Assembly (NCBI RefSeq): GCF_029962485.1
Contig: NZ_CP073637.1
Location: forward strand, 2,480,001-2,544,000
Length of the DNA stretch: 64,000 nt
Direction of reading: 5' to 3'
Source: Burkholderia cepacia
GTDB lineage: Bacteria; Pseudomonadota; Gammaproteobacteria; Burkholderiales; Burkholderiaceae
The first letter of the stretch is position 1, and each line of letters starts with the position of its first letter. Below, piece by piece: positions 56,842-64,000 of the stretch. The notes under the pieces were generated by a model that was given only the letters and a program-made list of their open reading frames with translations, made no database searches and was not told the DNA's origin. A program made the position numbers and the translations under genes.

Positions 56842-57459
56842 ATGGACAGCTCTCCTGCCTCGCTCCGGTTTTTCCGGGCGCTCGGCAAGCTGGCAGCCTG
56901 TATCGCGGGCCTGTCGCTTGCGCTTCCCGCACCGGCATTCGCCGACCTGCTCGACCAGCGCTCCGAACTGATCAACAAATTCGTCAACGAAATGCACGCC
57001 GATCCGCTCGCTGCCGATTGCGCGGCGCACGGCAGCTTCATCGCCAGCACGTCGACGGCATTCGACCGCGTCGACTTCGCACCGAACGCATTCGACAGCG
57101 GCAACGCGACGATCACACCGTGGAACGACTCGTTCGACCAGGGCAAGCAGCGCGTGAAAGTCGATAACATCGTCACGGTCGACGGCCAAGGCATCCACAG
57201 CGACGGCAGCGACCCGACGCCGCTGAAATTCCGTTGCGGCTACGTCGGCCAGCAAATGCTCGCGTTCAGCTGGAACGACCCCGTTCCGCCGCTGAAGCCG
57301 CGCGCCGAACGCTCGTCGTCATCGACGAAGAAGGTCAAGGGCAAGACGCACCGAGGCAAGGCGAAGGCATCGGGCCGTACCGGCAAGAAGGCCGTCGCCA
57401 CGAAAAAATCGAGCGGCCAGAAGAAGGTCGTGAAGAAGAAGACCGCGAAGAAGTCCTGA
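56842..57459 (+). CDS. Secreted protein with lysine-rich histone-like tail
   Basis: A 205-residue protein. It has a signal peptide (FFRALGKLAACIAGLSLALPAPAFA, cut before DLLDQ), a globular domain of about 115 residues with two or more cysteines (LAADCAAHGSF, LKFRCGYVGQQ), and then a 55-residue basic tail (SSTKKVKGKTHRGKAKASG..., KKVVKKKTAKKS) like histone H1 or H-NS-type tails. I have seen such proteins annotated as BspC-domain proteins, without certainty. An in-frame ATG at 56,812 would add 10 residues; neither has a good ribosome site. The tail could bind nucleic acid or anionic surface polymers outside the cell. Confidence 0.75.
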   Translation: MDSSPASLRFFRALGKLAACIAGLSLALPAPAFADLLDQRSELINKFVNEMHADPLAADCAAHGSFIASTSTAFDRVDFAPNAFDSGNATITPWNDSFDQGKQRVKVDNIVTVDGQGIHSDGSDPTPLKFRCGYVGQQMLAFSWNDPVPPLKPRAERSSSSTKKVKGKTHRGKAKASGRTGKKAVATKKSSGQKKVVKKKTAKKS

Positions 57460-57485
57460 TACGACCGAGCGGCAACCGCAGACGC

Positions 57486-57523
57486 AAAAAAGCCGGGGCA
57501 TCCTGAGATACCCCGGCTTTTTT
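57486..57523. terminator. Bidirectional terminator between convergent genes
   Basis: AGCCGGGG and CCCCGGCT form a stem with A-run before and T-run after on both strands, ending the lysine-tail gene and the convergent M14 gene. Confidence 0.92.
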
Positions 57524-57541
57524 CATACGACGACGATACGC

Positions 57542-58696
57542 TTACGCGAACGTGTCGACGTGCACCAGGATCGCGGCCAGCATCGCCGCACCAAGCGCCG
57601 CGCTGCGCTCGCCATTCCAGCCGACGCGCTCGTCGGGCAGGTTCGCGTTGTCCTTGAACGGCATCTCGAGCGTCAGCGACAGGCAACCGAACTGATGGCC
57701 GATGTACTTCGACGCGAGCTTGAGTGCATCTTCCTTGTACTTGCTTGCCGCATAACCGTGCTCGGTCTGGAAGTCGGGGCTCGCGACCTTGAACGCGTCG
57801 ATGAACGCGGTCTGTTCCTTGCCCTGCTGCTCGGTAAAGCTCGGCAGCATCTCCGAACCGGCGACGAACACGTACGGCAGATCCTCGTCGCCGTGAATGT
57901 CGAAGAACATGTCGCAGCCGATCGCATGGATCGCGTCGCGCACGGCCAGCACCTCGGGGCTGCGTTCGGCATCCGGCGCCATCCACTCGCGATTCAGGTT
58001 CGCGCCGGCCGCGTTGGTGCGCAGGTTGCCATGCACGCTGCCGTCCGGGTTCATGTTCGGGACGATGTGGAACGTCACGCGATCGTAGAGCTTGCGCGCA
58101 ACCGGATCGCCGGCCCAGTCACCCCATCCTGCCAGCCGCTTGACGAGCCCCTCGACGAACCACTCGGCCATCGACTCGCCCGGATGCTGGCGCGCGATGA
58201 TCCACACCTTCTTCTTCGGCGCGTCGTCGGTTTCCGGCGTGCCGAGCGTCAGCAGCGACATCGGACGGCCTTCGACCGTGCGGCCAAGCTCGACGACGCT
58301 CGCCTGCGGCAACTGCTGGACCGCGCCGAGAAACGCCGCGTGGCGCTCTTCCGAGTACGGTTCGAAATACGCGTAATAGATGCTGTCGAATTCCGGCGTA
58401 TGGTCGATGGTCATCGTCTTGCCGTCGAACGTCGTCGGTACGCGGAACCAGTCGACCCGGTCGTAGCTCGCCACCGCATGGTAGTTACGCCAGCCCGACG
58501 GATACGCGCATTCGGCGGCATTCTCGAACGACATCACGCACCGCTCGCCGCGCGCGCCCATCAAGCGGTAGTAGAACCATTGCGCGAATTCCGAGCGGTT
58601 GTCGCCGCGCACGCGCAGCCGGATCGCGTCGGGACTGTCGCACGACACGACGTCGATTGCGCCTGCGTCGAAATTGCTGGTGATCGAAAGGGCCAT
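57542..58696 (-). CDS. M14-family zinc carboxypeptidase
   Basis: A 384-residue metallopeptidase of the M14 family, cytosolic carboxypeptidase-like subgroup. The zinc-binding His-x2-Glu is in ARQHPGESMAEWF, the second His in FDIHGDEDLPYVF, and the catalytic Glu in LTLEMPFKDN. The N-terminal beta domain of about 110 residues precedes the catalytic part, as in related bacterial enzymes that cut C-terminal residues from peptides or proteins. I took the ATG at 58,696, which has GGAGAGA before it; 51 further upstream codons look non-coding. It is single. Confidence 0.92.
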   Translation of the reverse strand: MALSITSNFDAGAIDVVSCDSPDAIRLRVRGDNRSEFAQWFYYRLMGARGERCVMSFENAAECAYPSGWRNYHAVASYDRVDWFRVPTTFDGKTMTIDHTPEFDSIYYAYFEPYSEERHAAFLGAVQQLPQASVVELGRTVEGRPMSLLTLGTPETDDAPKKKVWIIARQHPGESMAEWFVEGLVKRLAGWGDWAGDPVARKLYDRVTFHIVPNMNPDGSVHGNLRTNAAGANLNREWMAPDAERSPEVLAVRDAIHAIGCDMFFDIHGDEDLPYVFVAGSEMLPSFTEQQGKEQTAFIDAFKVASPDFQTEHGYAASKYKEDALKLASKYIGHQFGCLSLTLEMPFKDNANLPDERVGWNGERSAALGAAMLAAILVHVDTFA

Positions 58697-58784
58697 CTGT
58701 CTCTCCTTGGTCGACCGGAGCGCGCGGTGTACCGCGTGCCCGGCCTCATGCATGCGCCGGCCGTCTCGTGAACGGCCGGCCGGG

Positions 58785-59567
58785 TCACTCGCCGACTCGC
58801 CGGCGATATACGTAAGTGGAATCGTTCGATGCAGCCGCGTCGAACGCATAGCCTTCCGTCGCGAAATCCTTCAGCGCCTTCGGGTCGGCAATGCGGTTCT
58901 CGACGATGAAACGCGCCATCAGGCCGCGCGCACGCTTCGCGTGGAAGCTGATGATCTTGTAGCGGCCGCCCTTCCAGTCCTCGAACACCGGCGTGATGAC
59001 GGGCGCGGCCAGCAGCTTCGGCTTGACCGACTTGAAGTATTCGGTCGACGCGCAATTGACCAGCACACGTGCCGCGCCGCTGCGCGTCTCGAGCTGCTCG
59101 TTCAGCGCCCGCGTGATGCGATCGCCCCAGAACGCGTACAGATCCTTTCCGCGCGCGTTCGCGAAACGCGTACCCATCTCGAGCCGGTACGGCTGCAGCA
59201 GGTCAAGCGGACGCAGCAGCCCGTACAGGCCCGACAGCACGCGCACGTGCTGCTGCGCATAGTCGAGATCGGCCGACGACAGCGATTTCGCGTCGAAACC
59301 TTCATAAACGTCGCCATTGAACGCAAGCACGGCCTGTTTCGCATTGGCCGGCGTAAAGGTTCGCGACCAGTCGGCGTAGCGCTGGAAATTCAGGCGCGCG
59401 AGCGGATCGGAAATATCCATCAGCGTCGCGATGTCCTGCGGCGACAGTTTGCGCAGGCCGTCGATCAGCTCGGACGCGTCGTCGACGAATGCAGGCTTCG
59501 TGTAAGACTGGACGTGCGCGGGCGTATCGTAGTCGAGGGATTTGGCTGGAGAGAGAACGATTATCAT
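58785..59567 (-). CDS. yaaA: Peroxide stress protein YaaA
   Basis: A 260-residue YaaA (DUF328) protein. [13 protein letters not shown] begins it, with [30 protein letters not shown], then [15 protein letters not shown] and [22 protein letters not shown], then [11 protein letters not shown], all family signatures. In E. coli it lowers free iron and DNA damage during peroxide stress. It lies in a compact group with the PIN gene, which is divergent. Confidence 0.96.
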   Translation of the reverse strand: MIIVLSPAKSLDYDTPAHVQSYTKPAFVDDASELIDGLRKLSPQDIATLMDISDPLARLNFQRYADWSRTFTPANAKQAVLAFNGDVYEGFDAKSLSSADLDYAQQHVRVLSGLYGLLRPLDLLQPYRLEMGTRFANARGKDLYAFWGDRITRALNEQLETRSGAARVLVNCASTEYFKSVKPKLLAAPVITPVFEDWKGGRYKIISFHAKRARGLMARFIVENRIADPKALKDFATEGYAFDAAASNDSTYVYRRRVGE

Positions 59568-59624
59568 AGAGGCTCGCTGGCACGCCGTGCCTTGCGGTCA
59601 GACGAAAACCACCGATTGTAACGA

Positions 59625-60122
59625 ATGACCCGCTCTCTCGCCCCGCATGCCGCACACCGCGTCGTGCTCGACTCGAACGTCTGGATCGACATCCTCGTAT
59701 TCGACGACCCCGCTACGCGCCCGATCCGGGCCGCGCTGGAAAGCGGCGCGCTTGCCGCCGTGATCGACGGCCGCTGCCTGACCGAGCTCGAATACGTGCT
59801 CGACTATCCGCAGTTCCAGTCGCGTGCCATCGACAAGGCGGCCGCGCTCGCGACCGTCGCCCGCCTCGCCAGCCTCGTCGAGCCGCCGCCCGTCGACGCC
59901 GACGCGCCGCCACTGCCGAAGTGCAAGGACCGCGACGACCAGAAGTTTCTCGAACTCGCCCGCGCCGCTCAGGCCGAGTGGCTCGTGTCGAAAGACCGTG
60001 CGCTGCTGAAGCTCGCGAAACGCACCGCACGCGACTTCGGCTTCCGGATCGCGCAACCCGCGCCGTTTACCGAGGCCTGCGCGCTCGACGCCGCGCCGGC
60101 CACGACGACCACGCCGGCCTGA
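59625..60122 (+). CDS. PIN-domain protein, stand-alone
   Basis: A 165-residue PIN-fold protein, a nuclease-type family common in toxin-antitoxin systems. Acidic residues typical of the active site are Asp16 (VVLDSNVWIDIL), Glu in TELEYVL, and Asp in KCKDRDDQKFLELA and VSKDRALL. No antitoxin gene is visible within the 57-bp divergent gap or in the 33 bp that follow, so a TA role is not supported; it is more likely a conserved chromosomal PIN protein with an RNA-related role. Confidence 0.86.
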   Translation: MTRSLAPHAAHRVVLDSNVWIDILVFDDPATRPIRAALESGALAAVIDGRCLTELEYVLDYPQFQSRAIDKAAALATVARLASLVEPPPVDADAPPLPKCKDRDDQKFLELARAAQAEWLVSKDRALLKLAKRTARDFGFRIAQPAPFTEACALDAAPATTTTPA

Positions 60123-60155
60123 CCTACGTCGCACCACCCGAATTCGACCGTATCG

Positions 60156-61328
60156 ATGAACGCTCCTTCAGACATGCCAATGACTCCCGTTTTCCCCTCG
60201 CGCCTGCCGAACGTCGGCACGACGATCTTCACGGTCATGAGCGCGCTTGCCGCCGAAAAAGGCGCGGTGAACCTCGGCCAGGGCTTCCCGGATTTCGATT
60301 GCGATCCGCGCATCGTCGACGCGGTCGCGGCCGCGATGCGCAACGGGCACAACCAGTATCCGCCGATGGCCGGCGTCGCGCCGCTGCGCGACGCGATCGC
60401 CGACAAGATCGCGCAGGTCTACGGCCGGCGCTACGATCCCGCCACCGAGATCACCGTGACGGCCGGCGCAACGCAGGCGCTGCTGACGGCGATCCTGTGC
60501 GCGGTGCATCCAGGCGACGAAGTGATCGTCGTCGAACCCACCTACGACAGCTACCTGCCGTCGATCGAACTCGCCGGTGGCACGCCCGTCTTCGTCACGC
60601 TCGAGGCGCCCGACTATACGATCCCGTTCGACCGTCTCGCGGCCGCGATCACGCCGAAGACGCGGATGATCCTGATCAACACGCCGCATAACCCGACGGG
60701 TACCGTGTGGCGCGAGGCGGACATGCGCAAGCTCGAGGACATCGTGCGCGGCACCAACGTGCTGATCCTGTCGGACGAGGTCTACGAGCACATGGTCTAT
60801 GACGGTGCGCGCCACGAGAGCGTCGCGCGCTATCCGGAACTCGCCGCACGCAGCTTCATCGTGTCGAGCTTCGGCAAGACCTATCACGTGACGGGCTGGA
60901 AGGTCGGCTACGTCGCGGCGCCTGCCGCGCTGACCGCGGAATTCCGCAAGGTCCACCAGTTCAACGTGTTCACGGTGAATACGCCGATGCAGATGGGGCT
61001 CGCCGACTACCTGCGCGACCCGGCGCCGTACCTGTCGCTGGCCGGCTTCTACCAGAAGAAGCGCGACTTCTTCCGCGCCGGCCTCGAGCGCACGCGCTTC
61101 AAGCTGCTGCCGTGCCCGGGCACGTACTTCCAGTGCGTCGATTACTCGGCGATCAGCGACCTGCCCGAAGCGGAATTCTCGAAGTGGCTCACGTCGGAGA
61201 TCGGCGTGGCGGCCATTCCGGTGTCGGCGTTCTATCACGAGCCACACGAATCGGGCGTCGTACGCTTCTGCTTCGCGAAGCAGGAAAGCACGCTCGCGTC
61301 CGCGCTCGAACGACTCGCCCGCCTGTAA
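60156..61328 (+). CDS. PLP aminotransferase, YbdL/methionine aminotransferase type
   Basis: A 390-residue class I/II PLP-dependent aminotransferase of the YbdL (methionine aminotransferase) type. NLGQGFPDFDCDP, NQYPPMAGVAPLRDAIA, VTVTAGATQALLTAIL, NTPHNPTGTVW, LSDEVYEHMVYDG and the PLP-lysine segment SFGKTYHVTGWKVGY are all family marks. It would use methionine or aromatic amino acids with keto acids. It lies 33 bp after the PIN gene. Confidence 0.92.
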   Translation: MNAPSDMPMTPVFPSRLPNVGTTIFTVMSALAAEKGAVNLGQGFPDFDCDPRIVDAVAAAMRNGHNQYPPMAGVAPLRDAIADKIAQVYGRRYDPATEITVTAGATQALLTAILCAVHPGDEVIVVEPTYDSYLPSIELAGGTPVFVTLEAPDYTIPFDRLAAAITPKTRMILINTPHNPTGTVWREADMRKLEDIVRGTNVLILSDEVYEHMVYDGARHESVARYPELAARSFIVSSFGKTYHVTGWKVGYVAAPAALTAEFRKVHQFNVFTVNTPMQMGLADYLRDPAPYLSLAGFYQKKRDFFRAGLERTRFKLLPCPGTYFQCVDYSAISDLPEAEFSKWLTSEIGVAAIPVSAFYHEPHESGVVRFCFAKQESTLASALERLARL

Positions 61329-61370
61329 GCTCCGCACGGGCGGCCACCCACCGCCCTGCGGAAACCGCGC

Positions 61371-62027
61371 TTACGAGCGCGCGACGCTCGTCGCTTCGAT
61401 GTATGCCTTGCGCTCGGCGGCCACGCGTTGCGCGGCCGGACGATCGCCGACCTGCTTCGCGTGCGCCTTCCAATCGATGCCGGCGTCGAGCAGGAAATCG
61501 CGTCCGAATATGGCCTTCGTCGCCATCCCGATGACCGGCAGATGAACCCACGCGGCGATGTCCGCGAGGCCGAATGATTCGCCGAGCACATACGGCGAAA
61601 ACTGCGTCATCTGCTTGAACGCATCGATCGCACGCGGCAGGCGCTTCTCGACGTGCGCCTTCATCCCGTCGCTGACCTTGCCGCCGAAAAACGCTTCCGT
61701 ATAGACCTCGCGCGCCATCCATTCGAGATACAGCTCGAGCGTCTCGACCAGTTCGCGCACCTTCGCGGCCGCGAACGGGTTCGCCGGAAAAATGCCTTTC
61801 TCGGGATAGCGCGCGGCCAGGTATTCGATGATCACCTGCGACTCGAACAGCGCGCCTTCTTCGGTCTTCAGGAACGGAATCTTGCCGAGCGGCGAATCGA
61901 CGAGCTGGGCCGGATCGCTGATCGGCAAACCGCACACCGACTCCTCGAACGGAATGTCGTGCTCGAGCAGCACGAACTTCACCTTGTTGTAATAGTTGGA
62001 CAACGGAATACCGCACAGCTGTAGCAT
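61371..62027 (-). CDS. Glutathione S-transferase family protein
   Basis: A 218-residue GST. The N-terminal thioredoxin-like domain (MLQLCGIPLSNYYNKVKFVLLEHDIPFEESVCGLP..., KIPFLKTEEGALFESQVIIEYLAARYPEKG) has Ser10/Tyr11 near the glutathione site and the ES motif in FESQVI. The all-helical C-terminal domain follows. The substrate is unknown. It converges on the aminotransferase gene. Confidence 0.92.
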   Translation of the reverse strand: MLQLCGIPLSNYYNKVKFVLLEHDIPFEESVCGLPISDPAQLVDSPLGKIPFLKTEEGALFESQVIIEYLAARYPEKGIFPANPFAAAKVRELVETLELYLEWMAREVYTEAFFGGKVSDGMKAHVEKRLPRAIDAFKQMTQFSPYVLGESFGLADIAAWVHLPVIGMATKAIFGRDFLLDAGIDWKAHAKQVGDRPAAQRVAAERKAYIEATSVARS

Positions 62028-62229
62028 CGGAGTCTCCTTCCTTGCTGAAGCGCAGCCGCGACGGTGGCGGCCGCATCGGGATTCATCGCGCTGAAAAGCA
62101 CGTTCGTGCTAGTCTAAAGCAAGTTTTGCGTTCGTCACGACAACATTACATCTGCTGCGGCAACCGTTCCGACTGCCCGCGCAACATGCGCGGCGCCGCC
62201 ACCACGCCATCCGATGGAGACACACTCGC
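62028..62229. other. 202-bp divergent region, GST / enoyl-CoA hydratase
   Basis: Divergent gap with presumed promoters for the two genes. I see no repeat or known regulator site in it. Confidence 0.4.
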
Positions 62230-63021
62230 ATGAGTGCTGAACTGCTGGCCTCGCGTCCGCCCGAGAGCGATTCGACGCTCGTCCTCACGCTGTCCAATCC
62301 CGGCGCGCGCAACGCGCTGCATCCCGACATGTATGCGGCCGGCATCGAAGCGATTGCCACCGCCGATCGCGATCCCGCGATTCGCGCAGTCGTACTGACG
62401 GGCGCCGATCGCTTCTTCTGTGCAGGCGGCAACCTGAACCGGTTACTCGAGAACCGTTCGAAAGATCCGTCCTACCAGGCCGACAGCATCGACCAGCTCG
62501 CCGCATGGGTCGCGGCGATCCGCGCCTCGACGAAACCGGTGATTGCAGCCGTCGAAGGCGCCGCGGCCGGCGCGGGCTTCTCGCTCGCGCTCGCGTGCGA
62601 CATGATCGTCGCCGCGCACGACGCCAAATTCGTGATGTCGTATGCGCGTGTGGGGCTCACGCCGGACGGCGGCGGTTCGTGGTTCCTCGCGCGCGCACTG
62701 CCGCGCGCGATGGCGGCCGAGATCCTGTTCGAAGGCAAACCGATCACCGCCGAGCGCCTGCATGCGCTCGGCGTCGTGAACCGGCTCGCCGTGCCCGGCG
62801 CGGCACTGACCGACGCGCTCGCCTGGGCCGACGCACTCGCCGGCATCTCGCCGAATGCGCTCACGCGCATCAAGTCGCTGCTCGACGATGCGACGACGCA
62901 ACCGCTCGAATCGCATCTCGGTACCGAGCGCGATCATTTCGTCACGTCGTTGCATCATGCGGACGGGCTCGAAGGCATCACCGCATTTCTCGAGAAACGC
63001 CAGCCGCGCTACAAGCGCTGA
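62230..63021 (+). CDS. Enoyl-CoA hydratase/isomerase family protein
   Basis: A 263-residue crotonase-fold protein. The oxyanion-hole segments are VVLTGADRFFCAGGNLNRL and AAVEGAAAGAGFSLALACDMIVA, and the catalytic-loop region is SYARVGLTPDGGGSWFLARALPRAMAAEILFEGKPI. It is likely an enoyl-CoA hydratase of fatty-acid or aromatic breakdown; the substrate cannot be set. It is transcribed with its own promoter, 241 bp before the next gene. Confidence 0.92.
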   Translation: MSAELLASRPPESDSTLVLTLSNPGARNALHPDMYAAGIEAIATADRDPAIRAVVLTGADRFFCAGGNLNRLLENRSKDPSYQADSIDQLAAWVAAIRASTKPVIAAVEGAAAGAGFSLALACDMIVAAHDAKFVMSYARVGLTPDGGGSWFLARALPRAMAAEILFEGKPITAERLHALGVVNRLAVPGAALTDALAWADALAGISPNALTRIKSLLDDATTQPLESHLGTERDHFVTSLHHADGLEGITAFLEKRQPRYKR

Positions 63022-63262
63022 TCCGCTCCGTCCGCTCTCGACATGCCGCGGCGGCGCCCTGTCGCCAAGGCGATCGAAACCGCGCAAAAAAATGCGCTGA
63101 CACACGCCGTGCACGACGTCGGCGACGCGCTCCGCGTCGCCCGCGCGCACGCATCCGCAGGCACGTTTCCGTCGCCAGCAGCCCGCGTCGATCCATGCTC
63201 TAATGACCGCCTGTCGCGGCGCTCCCGGCGTCGCTTTCGCGCATGCAACCAAGGAGTTGACG

Positions 63263-63955
63263 ATGATCGACGTCTATAGCTGGGCGACCCCGAACGGCCA
63301 CAAGGTGCACATCATGCTCGAGGAAACGGGCCTCGCATACCGTGTACATCCGGTCGATATCGGCGCGGGCGACCAGTTCAAGCCCGACTTCCTGAAGATC
63401 AGCCCGAACAACAAGATCCCGGCCATCGTCGATCCGGACGGCCCCGGCGGCAAGCCGATCTCGCTGTTCGAATCGGGCGCGATCCTGATCTATCTCGCGG
63501 AGAAGACCGGCAAGTTCCTGCCGACCGATCCGGCCGCGCGCTATGCGACGCTCGAGTGGCTGATGTTCCAGATGGGCGGTGTCGGCCCGATGCTCGGGCA
63601 GGCGCACCACTTCCGCCTGTATGCGCCGGAGAAGATCGAGTACGCGGTCAACCGCTACACGAACGAAGCGAAGCGCCTGTACAACGTGATGGACAAGCGC
63701 CTCGGCGAATCCGAATATCTCGCGGGCGACGCGTACACGATCGCGGACATTGCGACGTTCCCGTGGACGCGCTCGTGGCAGAACCAGGGCGTCGTGCTCG
63801 ACGAGTTGCCGAACGTGAAGCGCTGGTACGACGCGATCGCCGCGCGACCGGCCGTGCAGCGCGGCGTCGAAGTGCTCGCGTCGATGCGCAAGGCACTGCA
63901 GGACGACAAGGCACGCGAAGTGCTGTTCGGCGCGACGCAATACGCGAAGCACTGA
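63263..63955 (+). CDS. Glutathione S-transferase family protein, YfcG/YghU type
   Basis: A 230-residue GST of the nu-class (YfcG/YghU) type. MIDVYSWATPNGHKVHIMLEETGLAYRVHPVDIGAGDQFKPDFLKISPNNKIPAIVDPDGPGGKPISLFESGAILIYLAEKTGKFLP is diagnostic: TPNGxK near the glutathione site, NNKIPAI and the ES pair. Members have disulfide-bond reductase activity with glutathione. I took the ATG at 63,263, which is preceded by AAGGAG; a longer frame exists upstream without a ribosome site. Confidence 0.94.
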   Translation: MIDVYSWATPNGHKVHIMLEETGLAYRVHPVDIGAGDQFKPDFLKISPNNKIPAIVDPDGPGGKPISLFESGAILIYLAEKTGKFLPTDPAARYATLEWLMFQMGGVGPMLGQAHHFRLYAPEKIEYAVNRYTNEAKRLYNVMDKRLGESEYLAGDAYTIADIATFPWTRSWQNQGVVLDELPNVKRWYDAIAARPAVQRGVEVLASMRKALQDDKAREVLFGATQYAKH

Positions 63956-64000
63956 CACGCATGTGACGTGACAGGCAGGGCGGCATCCGTGCCTGCCGCC

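Noticed and set aside
57560..58771. A 403-codon plus-strand frame opposite the M14 peptidase
   Set aside because: Antisense shadow; the minus strand carries the zinc-site motifs.

Overview
The window reads as chromosomal DNA of a Burkholderia species, most likely of the B. cepacia complex. It is GC-rich, betaproteobacterial in gene content, and carries lineage-typical loci: an FtrABCD iron uptake operon, HemP followed by a short structured RNA, a DUF3563 micro-gene, a DUF2863 gene, and a 16S-Ile-Ala-23S-5S rRNA operon. The species cannot be fixed from the sequence alone.

Region 1 (1-20,700) is accessory. Two orphan type VI secretion (T6SS) delivery modules flank ordinary genes, and no T6SS structural genes are present. 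Module A (minus strand, 6880 to 67) is vgrG-tle3-tla3-PAAR, encoding a phospholipase-type effector with its adaptor; its VgrG ends in a transthyretin-like domain that probably docks the lipase. Module B (plus strand, 12,503-19,752, with a lipoprotein to 20,646) is vgrG-DUF4123-VasX-like pore-former-membrane protein-PAAR. Between them lie a LysE exporter, a TonB-dependent siderophore receptor interrupted by one in-frame TAG, tRNA-Ser(GGA), and a small-gene patch that includes a HicB-like two-gene operon.

Region 2 (20,700-28,700) is core carbon metabolism and transport: a sodium/solute symporter with its DUF4212 partner, acetyl-CoA synthetase, an EamA exporter, a YqhA protein and class I fumarase. 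Region 3 (28,800-39,700) is dominated by iron: bacterioferritin, its ferredoxin Bfd, a 20-residue membrane peptide ORF, tonB-exbB-exbD, hemP with a BrrF-like sRNA, and ftrABCD. Fur-box-like sites precede bfd, hemP and ftrA, and another lies before the broken receptor at 8.4 kb. murI, a LysR/pirin divergent pair and a DUF1857-like gene are interspersed.

Region 4 (39,800-47,600) holds uvrB, an aromatic aminotransferase, 3-hydroxybutyrate dehydrogenase, an aldo/keto reductase, rlmJ, a small exported protein, the DUF3563 gene and cueR. Region 5 (47,820-53,370) is a complete rRNA operon on the minus strand with promoter, boxA sites and terminator. Region 6 (53,650-64,000) is a set of mostly single housekeeping or hypothetical genes: DUF2863, a LuxR-type regulator, a CbiM-like membrane protein, a secreted protein with a histone-like lysine tail, an M14 carboxypeptidase, yaaA, a PIN protein, a YbdL-like aminotransferase, two glutathione transferases and an enoyl-CoA hydratase.

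The best leads are: the apparent absence of an immunity gene in module A, the TTR-tailed VgrG, the stop codon in the siderophore receptor, the 20-residue ORF before tonB, the structured RNA after hemP, and the unrecognised two-gene operon at 11.4-11.9 kb.
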